Of a stretch of DNA of 64,000 bases, positions 24,428 through 32,650 are shown in pieces. How positions within the stretch are numbered: the first letter of the stretch is position 1; every line of letters begins with the position of its first letter. A program made the translations under genes and the position numbers. This DNA is from Pseudonocardia sp. MH-G8 (GTDB lineage Bacteria > Actinomycetota > Actinomycetes > Mycobacteriales > Pseudonocardiaceae): positions 1 to 64,000 of the forward strand of contig NZ_NKYF01000007.1 in the NCBI RefSeq assembly GCF_002262885.1, read 5' to 3'. The notes beneath the pieces are model-generated. The model was not told the DNA's origin, searched no databases, and saw only the letters and a program-made list of their open reading frames with translations.

Positions 24428-24574
24428 TCAGACCCGCCCTCCATCTCGACCAAATCGCTGATGGGAGGGCCACGGGGACACCTCGGCCCATGTATGCCGG
24501 GCACCTTGAGAGGCGCCCGTCACCTGCAGGGGCAGTCGGTCGAACCCCCGGAACGGGTCGGTACGCATGAGCAC
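24428..24574 (-). pseudogene. Truncated hsp20 (alpha-crystallin family) 5' remnant
   Basis: A GTG at 24574, preceded by AGAGGAGTGG, opens 'VLMRTDPFRGFDRLPLQVTG', the standard N-terminus of actinobacterial Hsp20 small heat-shock proteins. After about 25 residues the match ends and the frame continues as unrelated sequence to a stop at 24428. The alpha-crystallin domain is absent. The ribosome site and upstream promoter/palindrome (24647-24690) remain intact, so a short transcript may still be made, but a working chaperone cannot. Confidence 0.55.
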
Positions 24575-24646
24575 GCGACCACTCCTCTCGCCGAACGCTG
24601 CATGATGTGCGGCTCCCGCCTGTTGAGAGCAGCCGACAGGACGCAG

Positions 24647-24690
24647 TGGACTATAGAGTCCAGTATTGGGGTCGAGAGGCGCTCGGTCAA
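24647..24690 (-). promoter_or_regulatory. Leftward promoter with palindromic operator-like site (copy 2)
   Basis: On the minus strand: TTGACC at 24690-24685, a 17-base spacer, AATACT at 24667-24662, then the perfect palindrome TGGACT-ATAG-AGTCCA at 24647-24662 over the expected start. The hsp20 remnant begins about 75 bases downstream. The same layout and several identical spacer bases occur at 6905-6949. A protein bound here would be placed to block or gate initiation. Confidence 0.6.
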
Positions 24691-24712
24691 GGCTACGATC
24701 CGGGTGATTCAA

Positions 24713-25521
24713 GCCATGCTCGACGCCGCGCTTCAGCTCCTGTAACCCGTGTGGAGCGGCTCGCGTCCCGCCGATGCCGAGTAGGGGCCTTGGGGGGCTC
24801 GCCCAGACCCCTCGGCGGCCAGGGCGACAGGAGTCGCCAGCTCCGACCGCAGTCCTGTCCTGCGACCCGAGACGGAGCGGGCCTCAGGCTGGACTGCGAG
24901 GTCCAGGAGGCGTCGATGGGAAGTACGAGGAAGCCTGGCCGACACCGGATGACATGTGATGGCGACAGCCTCCAACCGGGGTTGTGGCGGTAGCGGAGCT
25001 TGTCACCACTCGACCGCGAGGTGTCCTGACCGGGGATCGAATCGGATCCGCACGCCAGGGCGAAGGACCGCACCGGTGGGGCGGCACTGCGAGCAACGAA
25101 GCCTCCGCATCGCGGCAGCCGGGAACGAGTCGAAGTCCCACTGCCGCGAGCCACGCGGCCGGCTTCACGACGCGCCCCCCGCGGTGCAGGGGACGGCGCG
25201 GGACGTCTTCCGCGCCGTCGCCCACGGTGCGGCTGGAACTAGGCCTGCGATGGCACCCAGCGGCTTCGGCGGGCGCGATGCCGTTCTACCGCCCGAATCA
25301 GGCCTGCCGAGCCTTCCAGCGCGGCTCGCGCTTGTTCAGGACCACGACATGCCCACGGCGACGTGTGACGATCGATCCACGCTTCTTGCGGAGCGACCTC
25401 ACCGAACTCCTCGACTTCATCGCGCACTTCCTCTCTTGTCCGATGGCTACAACCGGACTGCCCAGTTGTTGATTCCTCAGTACTCCAGCCGCAAGTCGCG
25501 ACGGCCGGCCGGTCACGGCCG
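24713..25521. other. Long stretch without a convincing gene
   Basis: About 800 bases hold several open frames on both strands, but none has coherent codon bias, a clear ribosome site or a recognisable domain. Situated between an hsp20 remnant and a broken FAH gene, it looks like decayed sequence. No repeats, tRNA or terminator were seen. Confidence 0.4.
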
Positions 25522-25950
25522 GTGTCGGAGGTGGCGCTGCTGGCGCCGGTGTCGGGCCCGTCCAAGGTGATCGCGGCGGGCAGCAACTACGGCGACCGCG
25601 TCGCCGAGGTGCACGCCGTGCAGGAGCGGACCCTCGGCCGCGTCGAGGCCTGGATGATGAACTTCGACGGCGGCGGCAAGGGCATCCCGGTGGAGAAGGA
25701 GATGGACGCCGGCATGGGCTGCACCGCCGGCCTCGACATCACCGTGCGTAGCGCCGCCGACCGCTCGCGGCGCAGGAGCTACGTCGGTTTCAGCCCGCTG
25801 GGACCGTGGCTCGTCGCCGCCGATGAGCTCGGCAACGGCTCGGACTTGGACATCTCAGTCGTCTGCGACGTCCCCGCGGAGAGCGACAGCACGGTCCAGC
25901 GGTCCGCCTCCCGGTTCGACGCGGTCGTGGTGGGGAAGTTCTCACATCGC
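25522..25950 (+). pseudogene. Fumarylacetoacetate hydrolase family gene, internally deleted
   Basis: Two separate parts of the FAH fold are readable in one frame: the early segment 'PSKVIAAGSNYGDRVAEVHAVQERTLGRVEAWMMNFD' and the later 'GLDITVRSAADRSRRRSY-GFSPLGPWLVAADELG'. Between them the expected 50-60 residues, including metal-binding Glu residues, are replaced by about 18 unrelated ones. After residue about 130 homology is lost and the frame runs to 26070 as low-similarity sequence. The N-terminal domain is also missing. FAH enzymes hydrolyse C-C bonds of diketo acids; this copy cannot. The 26,070-26,237 sequence beyond it holds no gene. Confidence 0.6.
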
Positions 25951-26237
25951 CCTGCCATCGCGACTGAAATTCCCGCCGTGCCGGGCTCGCCACGCGCCCG
26001 CCGCTCTCACAGCGTCGCAGCATCGTCATCGTCGACGAAGAAGACGAAAGGAAGCTCCAATCAGCTGTAGACGACTGGCGGCCTCCGCTGACGACAGTCC
26101 ACAGTCGGTCATCGCTTCAGCCGTCTCAGAAGGCGTTCGTGGTCATCGCGCTCGGCGGCCGGCGTCCGGCTGTGTCGGGCCGGCCTCGAATGTGGTGCTG
26201 CCCGTACGAGTAGTGGTTCCGTCGTCGTTCCGGGGTT

Positions 26238-26822
26238 CTAGTCGGGCGGACTCACACCGAAGACGGCCAGCTGGGTCGCGACGAAGTCGTAGTAGCCCAG
26301 CAGCGTCACCAGCTCGAAGAGCGTGCGTTCGCCCAGTGCGGCGACGGCCGCGGCGTACTCGGCGTCGTCCAGGGTGCGGCGGTCGACGAGCGCGAGCGTC
26401 GTGGCGAACACGTGGCGCTCCTCGTCGGAGCGGAAGGCGGGCGGGGTCCGGGTGGCGAGGCCCTCGATCTCGGCGTCCGTGAGGCCTGCGGCCCGCCCGG
26501 CCTTCCGGTGCGCGTACAGCTCGAAGGGGCTGTCGCGGTGGAACGCGTGGAGCAGGATCGCGATCTCGCGGGCGCGGTCGGAGAGCGTGAGCTCGAACCG
26601 CATGGCCCAGCCCATCTGCTCCAGCACGCGGGCGAGGGCCGGGCTGCGCAGCCAGGCGTTCGGCGGCCCGGTGAGCCCGCCGTCGGGGTGGACGAGGGTG
26701 AAGGCCGACCCGGGGGCGGCCCGCCTGCCGTCGGCGAACTTGGCGTAGATCTCCGCCTGCTCCGTGGTCATCTCGTCGGGGGCGATGCGGGACAGCCGTT
26801 CGACTATGGGGCGTCCTGTCAT
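26238..26822 (-). CDS. Carboxymuconolactone decarboxylase-fold protein (copy 2)
   Basis: The 194-residue helical protein belongs to the CMD/AhpD superfamily: 'MGWAMRFELTLSDRAREIAILLHAFHRDSPFELYAHRKAGRAAGLTDAEIEGLA' carries the family's E-x(n)-H helix pair. No AhpD-type CxxC pair is present, so a peroxidase role is unlikely. A decarboxylase or ring-cleavage accessory role fits the context. ATG 26822 is chosen because GGAAAGGA precedes it and it overlaps the upstream stop (ATGA). It is the last gene of the long leftward operon and follows a DUF6282 gene, repeating the DUF6282+CMD pair at 30.2-31.6 kb. Confidence 0.75.
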   Translation of the reverse strand: MTGRPIVERLSRIAPDEMTTEQAEIYAKFADGRRAAPGSAFTLVHPDGGLTGPPNAWLRSPALARVLEQMGWAMRFELTLSDRAREIAILLHAFHRDSPFELYAHRKAGRAAGLTDAEIEGLATRTPPAFRSDEERHVFATTLALVDRRTLDDAEYAAAVAALGERTLFELVTLLGYYDFVATQLAVFGVSPPD

Positions 26823-27808
26823 GGGGCGTCCTTTCCGATGCCGAGGAACCGCCGGGGGTTGCCGGCGAGCATGCGATGCAGGTCGGCCGCCGCGACACCG
26901 AGGTGGCGGAGCTGCTCGGCGACGATGCGCAGGCACTCCGGCTCGGGCGGGGCCCACCGCGAGAACACGTCGGAGCTGAGGACGAGCTGCTCGGCTCCGA
27001 GCGTGTGGACGGCGCGGGCGACATCCCGGACGTGCATGTGCCCGTCCGGGTGCAGCAGGGGAGAGGCGGCGAACTCGACCAGCGCCCCGGCGTCGGTGAA
27101 GCGGCCCAGCTCGCCGGGCTCGTCGACGTAGTGCAGCGGATGCGTGAGCAGGAGCCGGTCGAAGCCGATGCCGCCTGCGTACTCGGCGATGGCGGTGCTC
27201 TCGTCCAGGCCCACGTGGCCGGTGGCCAGCGACAGCTCCAGCTGGGCGCACGCGTCGACCACCTCGCGGGCGGCGCCGGTGAGGCGGGCGTCGCCGTCGA
27301 CGAGCCGGATCGACCGCTGCGCGGCGAAGGTCTCGAAGGACGGTGAGATCCGGCCGAGCAGCGTGGAGATGTAGCCGCCGCGCTCGACGTCCGCCGCCGC
27401 GCCCCAGGTCGGCAGGAAGATCACTTTCGCTCCGTGCGCCGCGGCGAGCTCGACGACGGTGGCCGAGACGCCGCCGAGCACCGGGTTGAGCGTGAAGCTG
27501 CCGTGGACGGCGAAGTCGGGGCCGACCAGCTGCTGCAGCAGGTGGGCGCGGTCGGTGGTCGGCCAGAGGTGGGACTTGAGCACCCAGCCGGTGATCCCGT
27601 ACTCCTGTGCCAGCCGGATCACCGCCAGGTCCTCGCCGCGGTTCGCGAGGTCGACGGCGAGATCGGGCTGGCCGTGGACGTGCACGTCGATCGCGCCGGT
27701 GAGCAGGTCGGCGAACCCGGCGGGCTGCGCCGCAGACCAGGACGCCGCAGACCAGGACGCCGCCGACCGGGAGGCGGCGCGGCCCTCGGCGCCGTCCGGC
27801 GCGGTCAC
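26819..27808 (-). CDS. DUF6282 amidohydrolase-like protein (copy 2)
   Basis: The 329-residue protein has a TIM-barrel amidohydrolase layout: 'GAIDVHVHGQPDL' (HxH metal motif) near residue 40, 'GWVLKSHLWPTTDRA', 'KVIFLPTWGAA', 'SLATGHVG', 'LLLTHPLHY', 'LVLSSDVF' and a final 'MLAGNPRRFLGI'. These positions match the metal-ligand strands of metallohydrolases. The start is GTG 27808, overlapping the upstream stop (GTGA); the longer frame is shadow of the lactonase gene. A 15-base tandem repeat near its 5' end doubles a 'SAASW' segment. It is paralogous to 30601-31560. Substrate unknown. Confidence 0.75.
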   Translation of the reverse strand: MTAPDGAEGRAASRSAASWSAASWSAAQPAGFADLLTGAIDVHVHGQPDLAVDLANRGEDLAVIRLAQEYGITGWVLKSHLWPTTDRAHLLQQLVGPDFAVHGSFTLNPVLGGVSATVVELAAAHGAKVIFLPTWGAAADVERGGYISTLLGRISPSFETFAAQRSIRLVDGDARLTGAAREVVDACAQLELSLATGHVGLDESTAIAEYAGGIGFDRLLLTHPLHYVDEPGELGRFTDAGALVEFAASPLLHPDGHMHVRDVARAVHTLGAEQLVLSSDVFSRWAPPEPECLRIVAEQLRHLGVAAADLHRMLAGNPRRFLGIGKDAP

Positions 27809-28731
27809 AGCGGTTCCCCCTCTACCGGGTCGTACCGGTAGCCGCCCGCGGGGTCGGTGCGGATCCGGCCGGGCGTCGCGTTCGGGAAGTGCGCGGGGAA
27901 CAGCAGGACGTCGCGGTCGGCGATGTCGCGCAGGAGCTCCTGCCGCGCGTCGCTCGCGCCGCAGCGGTCCACGCAGAAGTCGGTGCTCCGCTCGGGGAAG
28001 GCGAGCTGCAGGGCGTGGTGCACCATGTCGCCCGCGAACACGGCCCGCCGCCCGGCGGAGGAGACCTCCACGCAGATGTTGCCCGGCGTGTGCCCCGCCG
28101 CCGGCACGAGCCGCACCTCCTCGCAGATCCGCAGGTCCGGCTCGACGACGTCCAGGACACCCGCATCGCGCAGCGGCAGCACGCTGTCGCCGATGTAGTC
28201 GCCCAGCCGCGCCCGGTCGCCTGCCGCCGATCCGCCGGTCCAGTGGTCGAGCTCGGCCGCCGTGGTGAGGTAGCGGGCGTTCGGGAAGGCCGGCACCCAC
28301 GCGGAGCCGTCGAACCGGGTGGCGAAGCCGACGTGGTCGACGTGCAGGTGGGTGAAGACGACGGTGTCGATGTCGTCGGCGGTGACGCCGGCCCGGTGGA
28401 GCGCGGCGAACCAGTGGTCGTCGCGGTCGTCGAAGCTCGGGTTCGGCCGGTGCTTGCCGTTCCCCACACCGGCGTCGACGAGCAGGGTCCGCTGCGGGGT
28501 GCGGACCACGAAGGCGCCGATGTCGATGACGAGCATCCCGTCCTCGCGGTAGGGCGGCCGCCAGTACCAGGCGTCCTCGTCGATCGCACCGACGTCGAGG
28601 TCCGGGAAGAACCGCAGCGGGTCCACGCGGTAGTGGAACTGCACGACCGGCGCGATCGTGACCGCTCCGACGCGCACCCGCCGCTCGGGCGTGGCGCCGT
28701 CGCGGGTGCGGGCCCGGGCAGGCGCCGTCAT
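27805..28731 (-). CDS. Metallo-beta-lactamase-fold hydrolase (lactonase-like)
   Basis: The 308-residue protein has the full MBL metal set: 'FTHLHVDHVG' (HxHxDH), 'PAAGHTPGN', 'FAGDMVHHALQL' and 'FPAHFPN'. It resembles AHL-lactonase/MBL hydrolases that open lactones. Directly downstream of a Baeyer-Villiger-type monooxygenase, which makes esters or lactones, such a hydrolase would be the natural next step (inference). ATG 28731 overlaps the monooxygenase stop; its own stop overlaps the next GTG. It acts in the cytosol (no signal peptide). Confidence 0.85.
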   Translation of the reverse strand: MTAPARARTRDGATPERRVRVGAVTIAPVVQFHYRVDPLRFFPDLDVGAIDEDAWYWRPPYREDGMLVIDIGAFVVRTPQRTLLVDAGVGNGKHRPNPSFDDRDDHWFAALHRAGVTADDIDTVVFTHLHVDHVGFATRFDGSAWVPAFPNARYLTTAAELDHWTGGSAAGDRARLGDYIGDSVLPLRDAGVLDVVEPDLRICEEVRLVPAAGHTPGNICVEVSSAGRRAVFAGDMVHHALQLAFPERSTDFCVDRCGASDARQELLRDIADRDVLLFPAHFPNATPGRIRTDPAGGYRYDPVEGEPL

Positions 28732-30215
28732 CGCGGCACCGCGATCCGCCGGATCCCGATGCGGTGCAGCAGCCTGGTGACGACCAGGTACTTCAGGTGC
28801 GCGCCCGGCCACTGCGTGATGTTCTTGCCACCCGGCGAGTGGTAGTAGTTCCGGCAGCCGGACTCCATCGCCGACGCCTTCCGGGCGATCTGGCTGTCGA
28901 TCCAGCGGACGTAGCGCTGCTGGATCCGCTCGTCGGTGTCGACGTACCCCGGGCCGGACTCGAGCCTGCGCACGGCCTTGGCCGCGACCTCGGCCTGCCG
29001 CTCCAGCTGGGCGATGATCGAGAACCCGCCGTTGGTGTTGGGCCCGTAGAGGATGAAGAAGTTGGGGAAGCCGGCCACGGTGACGCCGAGGAACGCCGAC
29101 GCCCGCTCGGCCCACGCGTCGTGGATGCTCCGGCCGCCGATGCCCCTGACGTCGAGGTTGGCGAGGAACTTCGTGGGCTGGAAGCCCGTGCTCATCACCA
29201 GGACGTCGATCTCGTGGTGCTCGCCGCGGGAGTCGACCAGCCCGTTCGCGGTCACCGACGCCACCGGGTGCGGGACCAGATCGACGTGGGCCAGATTCAA
29301 CGCCTCGTAGAACGTCGAGGCCAGTACCGGCCGCTTGCAGCCCCACGGGTAGTCCGGTGTGACGGCTTCGCGGGTGGCGGGGTCGCCGACGGTGCGCTCG
29401 ATGTAGTCCACGCAGGCCCGGCGCTTGCGCTCCTGGGAGCGGCTGGTGGCGTCGTAGGCCTTGAAGCGGGCGATCGACTGGTAGAACAGCCGGGCGCGGT
29501 GCAGCCGCTGCGCTCCGGGGACGTGGCGGTAGATCCACCGTTCCCGCGCGCTGAAGGGCCGTTCGCGCTTGGGCTCGACCCAACCCGGCTCGCGCTGGAA
29601 CACCAGCAGAGACTTCACCGACGCGGCGATACCCGGCACCACCTGGGCGGCGGTCGAGCCGGTGCCCACCACGGCCACCCGCTTGCCGCCCATGTCCACG
29701 TCCTCGCGCCACCGCGAGGTGTGGAAGGAGACCCCCTGGAAATCGTCGAGGCCCGGCCAGTCCGGGTGGTTGGGGACGTTCAGCAACCCGAGCGCCGAGA
29801 TCACCACGTCGAAGGTGTGGGTCTCCCCGGCGTCCGTGCGCAGTACGTAGTGGTGCGCCGCGTCGTCCCAGACGACGTCGGTGACCTTCGTGTTCAGCCG
29901 GATGTGGGGCCGCAACCCGAACGCGTCCACGATCTCGTGGGCGTACCGCAGCAGTTCCGGTTGCCGCGCGTGGGTGTGCGACCAGTCGTACTTGAGGAAC
30001 GAGAAGCTGTAGGCGTGCGAGGGGATGTCGACCTCGCAGCCGGGGTAACGGTTGTCGTACCAGGTGCCGCCCACCTCCGGTGACTGCTCGAACACGACGA
30101 ACGTGGCCGACGTCCGCTGCTGGAGCTTGACCGCGGCGGCGATACCCCCGAAACCCGCACCGATGATGCCCACCCTGACCGACCGTCGGGGCGCCCTTCG
30201 CCGGATGTGCGTCAT
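28728..30215 (-). CDS. Flavin monooxygenase, Baeyer-Villiger type
   Basis: The 495-residue enzyme has an FAD loop 'VGIIGAGFGGIAAAVKL' at residue 15, an NADPH loop 'RVAVVGTGSTAAQVVPGIA' near 180, and between them 'FQGVSFHTSRW', matching the class B/BVMO fingerprint FxGxxxHxxxW. 'EVGGTWYDNRYPGCEVD' is also typical of cyclohexanone/phenylacetone monooxygenase relatives. It would insert oxygen into a ketone to give an ester or lactone, or oxidise a heteroatom, using NADPH and O2. It lies between a CMD gene and a lactonase with four-base overlaps on both sides. Confidence 0.9.
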   Translation of the reverse strand: MTHIRRRAPRRSVRVGIIGAGFGGIAAAVKLQQRTSATFVVFEQSPEVGGTWYDNRYPGCEVDIPSHAYSFSFLKYDWSHTHARQPELLRYAHEIVDAFGLRPHIRLNTKVTDVVWDDAAHHYVLRTDAGETHTFDVVISALGLLNVPNHPDWPGLDDFQGVSFHTSRWREDVDMGGKRVAVVGTGSTAAQVVPGIAASVKSLLVFQREPGWVEPKRERPFSARERWIYRHVPGAQRLHRARLFYQSIARFKAYDATSRSQERKRRACVDYIERTVGDPATREAVTPDYPWGCKRPVLASTFYEALNLAHVDLVPHPVASVTANGLVDSRGEHHEIDVLVMSTGFQPTKFLANLDVRGIGGRSIHDAWAERASAFLGVTVAGFPNFFILYGPNTNGGFSIIAQLERQAEVAAKAVRRLESGPGYVDTDERIQQRYVRWIDSQIARKASAMESGCRNYYHSPGGKNITQWPGAHLKYLVVTRLLHRIGIRRIAVPR

Positions 30216-30601
30216 AGCGCGTCGGCCTCGGTGAGCACCCGCTCCGCCTGCCGGAACGCCTGCAGGGCAGCGGGCGCACCGCAGTAGGGCGCGGTGTGCA
30301 GGAGCAGCTCCTGGATGTCGGCGACCGAGCAGCCGTTGGCCAGCGCGCCGCGGATGTGCGACTCGAACTCCGTGGGCCGGTCGAGCGCGATGAGCATCGC
30401 CAGCGTCACCAGGCTGCGGGTCCGGCGGTCCAGTCCCTCGCGCGCCCAGACGTCTGCCCACACCGCGCCGGCGATCCAGTCCTGCGCGGGGCGGCTGAAG
30501 TCGGAGGCGTTCGTGTAGTTGCGCTCGACGAGCTCTGCTCCGAACACGGCCCGGCGGACCGTCACCCCGTCGGCGATGCTCGCGTCGCCCGGACCGCGCA
30601 T
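30212..30601 (-). CDS. Carboxymuconolactone decarboxylase-fold protein (PcaC-like, copy 1)
   Basis: The 129-residue protein is close to PcaC-type 4-carboxymuconolactone decarboxylases: 'RRTRSLVTLAMLIALDRPTEFESHIRGALANGCSVADIQELLLHTAPYCGAPAAL' contains the conserved Glu and two His of that family. It is a compact single domain of normal PcaC length. No other protocatechuate-branch genes are here, so it probably acts on an analogous carboxylated lactone. Start ATG 30601 overlaps the preceding stop by one base (TGATG). Confidence 0.85.
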   Translation of the reverse strand: MRGPGDASIADGVTVRRAVFGAELVERNYTNASDFSRPAQDWIAGAVWADVWAREGLDRRTRSLVTLAMLIALDRPTEFESHIRGALANGCSVADIQELLLHTAPYCGAPAALQAFRQAERVLTEADAL

Positions 30602-31560
30602 CAGCTGTCTCCCCTGGCCAGGAGCTTCTTCGCGTTTCCGCCGAACATCGCGCGGATGTCGTCGGCCGGCACGCGGTGGTCGAGCAGCCGCCGGGCCATC
30701 CGCCGGTACCCGGTGACCGGGAGGGCGTTGCCGGCCTGCCCGAGATCGGAGGAGAAGATCGTGTTGCCGACGCCGCACGCGTCCAGGTAGGGCTGCAACG
30801 CCTCGTGGGTGAGCGGCGACTGGGCCCGGTTCACCGCCAGCGCGAGGCAGTGCTCGATCATCGCTCCCTGGCGCGCCCACTCGCCGCACCGTTGCGCGGA
30901 GGCGCCCACGATGAAGGTCGGGTGGCTGATGACGATCCGCTCGATGCCGGCCGCACGGGCTGCCGGGACCAGGACGTCGGTCACCTCTGCCGCGGAGTGC
31001 CCGGCGTTGAGGATCGCCTCCTCGGAGGCGATGATCTCCAGGATCTCGTGCGCGGCCGCGGACAGCTTCCCGTTCTCGTCCAGCACCGGCAGCGGTTCGT
31101 GCTCGCGCAGCTTCAGCACGCTCGTCGGGAACTTGCTGTCGTTGTGCACGTGGTGGAAGTCGATGTGGGCGGGGGAGGAGATGGTCGGGAACCAGACCAC
31201 CCGGCCGCCGAGGCCGAGCACGAGCTCGACCGCGTACGGGTTCAGGCCTCCCACCGTGCGGTTGAGCGCGATGCCGCTGTAGACCTCGATGGGGAGCTCG
31301 GCCAGCCCCGCCTCGCGCAGCGCGAGCACGTCGGTCTGCATGCTCAGGTGGTGCGATTTGACGACCATCGCCGCGAAGCCGGCGTCCGCCGCGTCCCGGG
31401 CGGCGTCGAGGATCCCGATCCGGCGGGGGAAGGGGCTCGGGCCGGGGTGCACGTGCAGGTCGACGGCCCCGACGAGCAGCGCGTCGGCCTCCGGATCCGG
31501 CTGCAGCCGGTCGGCGTCGAGATCGGGGTCGAGCAGGCTTTCCTGCGTCCGGGTCATCAC
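30601..31560 (-). CDS. DUF6282 amidohydrolase-like protein (copy 1)
   Basis: The 319-residue protein repeats the architecture of 26819-27808: 'GAVDLHVHPGPSPFPRR' metal motif, 'AAMVVKSHHLSM', 'VVWFPTISSPAH', 'LNAGHSA', 'IVISHPTF', 'TIFSSDLGQAG' and 'MFGGNAKKLL'. This is a metal-dependent TIM-barrel hydrolase layout with intact His/Asp ligands. GTG 31560 is immediately followed by ATG 31557, both suitably placed after GAAAGGA, so the start is uncertain by one codon. It precedes a PcaC-like gene with a one-base overlap. Substrate unknown. Confidence 0.75.
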   Translation of the reverse strand: MMTRTQESLLDPDLDADRLQPDPEADALLVGAVDLHVHPGPSPFPRRIGILDAARDAADAGFAAMVVKSHHLSMQTDVLALREAGLAELPIEVYSGIALNRTVGGLNPYAVELVLGLGGRVVWFPTISSPAHIDFHHVHNDSKFPTSVLKLREHEPLPVLDENGKLSAAAHEILEIIASEEAILNAGHSAAEVTDVLVPAARAAGIERIVISHPTFIVGASAQRCGEWARQGAMIEHCLALAVNRAQSPLTHEALQPYLDACGVGNTIFSSDLGQAGNALPVTGYRRMARRLLDHRVPADDIRAMFGGNAKKLLARGDS

Positions 31561-31651
31561 GGTGTCCTTTCGGTGTGCGCGCGGGCACGAGGAGGTGGTG
31601 CCGCGCGGCGAGAACTGTCTTCGGGTCGTGCCGAGCCCTACTGCGCGCGCT

Positions 31652-32650
31652 TCATTTCACGGCCATCGCATTGGGCGGGGAGCCGACACCGCCCACGAGA
31701 TTGAGCGGCTTCGCCGTGACCAGGAATTCGTAGCGGCCGTCGGCAGCGCAGGAGTCCGCGAGGTCGCCCAGCCGCCACAGCTCACCGATCAGCAGCCCCA
31801 GGAGGGCCAGGATCGGGCGGTGCATCATCCCGTTGTGGCTGGGTCCGCGTTCGGGCGATTGCTCATCCGGGAAGACGAACCCGGACTCCGGGTCGATCGG
31901 GAAGGACTCGAGCCCCGGGTTGTCGGCGGCCACGAGGGCGAGCTTGTGGTCCCACAACCAGGCGAGCATCTCCTCGGACTGGTGCAGGCCCGGCGATCCG
32001 CGGCGGGCCGCACGCTCCTCGGCCGACATGGCGAGGTACCGCTCCGCCCAGCCGGTGTGGAGCAGGAGCACGTCGCCGGGCGCGAACGTCACGTCCTGGT
32101 GGGCGGCGGCGGCGTCCAGATCGGCGGGCCGGAACGGGTGCCTCGGCGACATCTCCGCGCCGCGCGCCGCGAAGTAGCGCGGCATGTCGAGCAGGACCCC
32201 GCGCCCCGCGATGCCGTGCTCGGCCACGTGCTGCATCCCCAGCCGCGGGCCGCCCTCCGCGATCTCGGCGTCGGCAACGCCGTTGTAGAAGCCGGCCGCC
32301 GGGTGCCTGATGTGGCGCAGCCCGTCGATCTGCGAGGTGGACTGCAGGTAGAACGAATCCAGCCAGTCGTCGCGGTGGTTCGGGTTGTTCGCGAAGATCG
32401 TGTGCCGCGTGGGCGGGCGGGTGCCGCCGATCGCGGGCACGAAGGCGTTGATCGGGTAGTCGAGGTTGAACACCTCCCCGGTGCGCACGAGGGCGGCCGC
32501 GGCAGCCGTGCGCTCCGGGGTCAGGAAGTTCAGCATCCCGAGGTCGTCCGCCTCGCCGAACACGCCCCACGAGGACCCTGCCGGCGCACCGGTTCGCGTG
32601 CGCAGGCTCGCGTAGTCGGGAACGTCGTGCGTCCCGCCGGCCCGGCTCAC
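31652..32650 (-). CDS. Cyclase-family (kynurenine formamidase-fold) hydrolase (copy 1)
   Basis: The 332-residue protein belongs to PF04199, the manganese/zinc hydrolases that include kynurenine formamidase and isatin hydrolase. The metal region appears as 'SFYLQSTSQIDGLRHIRH', with Ser-Thr-Ser-Gln where many members have His-x-Gly-Thr-His, plus 'FAPGDVLLLHTGW' and a C-terminal 'GPSHNGMMHRPILALLG'. These enzymes cleave formyl amides or lactam rings. GTG 32650 overlaps the ABC ATPase stop (GTGA) and sets the start. About 65% identical by eye to the gene at 41939-42943. Confidence 0.8.
   Translation of the reverse strand: MSRAGGTHDVPDYASLRTRTGAPAGSSWGVFGEADDLGMLNFLTPERTAAAAALVRTGEVFNLDYPINAFVPAIGGTRPPTRHTIFANNPNHRDDWLDSFYLQSTSQIDGLRHIRHPAAGFYNGVADAEIAEGGPRLGMQHVAEHGIAGRGVLLDMPRYFAARGAEMSPRHPFRPADLDAAAAHQDVTFAPGDVLLLHTGWAERYLAMSAEERAARRGSPGLHQSEEMLAWLWDHKLALVAADNPGLESFPIDPESGFVFPDEQSPERGPSHNGMMHRPILALLGLLIGELWRLGDLADSCAADGRYEFLVTAKPLNLVGGVGSPPNAMAVK

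Noticed and set aside
24713..25521. A hidden protein gene in the long empty stretch
   Set aside because: All frames lack consistent codon bias, ribosome sites and recognisable motifs.
27731..27760. 15-base tandem repeat inside a DUF6282 gene
   Set aside because: It only doubles a short SAASW segment in a disordered N-terminus. It is probably replication slippage and has no visible role.
26819..28300. 493-residue version of the DUF6282 protein starting at 28300
   Set aside because: The extra N-terminal part is the shifted frame of the lactonase gene. GTG 27808 with its GTGA overlap is the sensible start.
31652..32650. Firm assignment of the cyclase-family genes as kynurenine formamidase
   Set aside because: The metal motif is a variant and no other kynurenine-pathway gene is present, so only the fold family is claimed.
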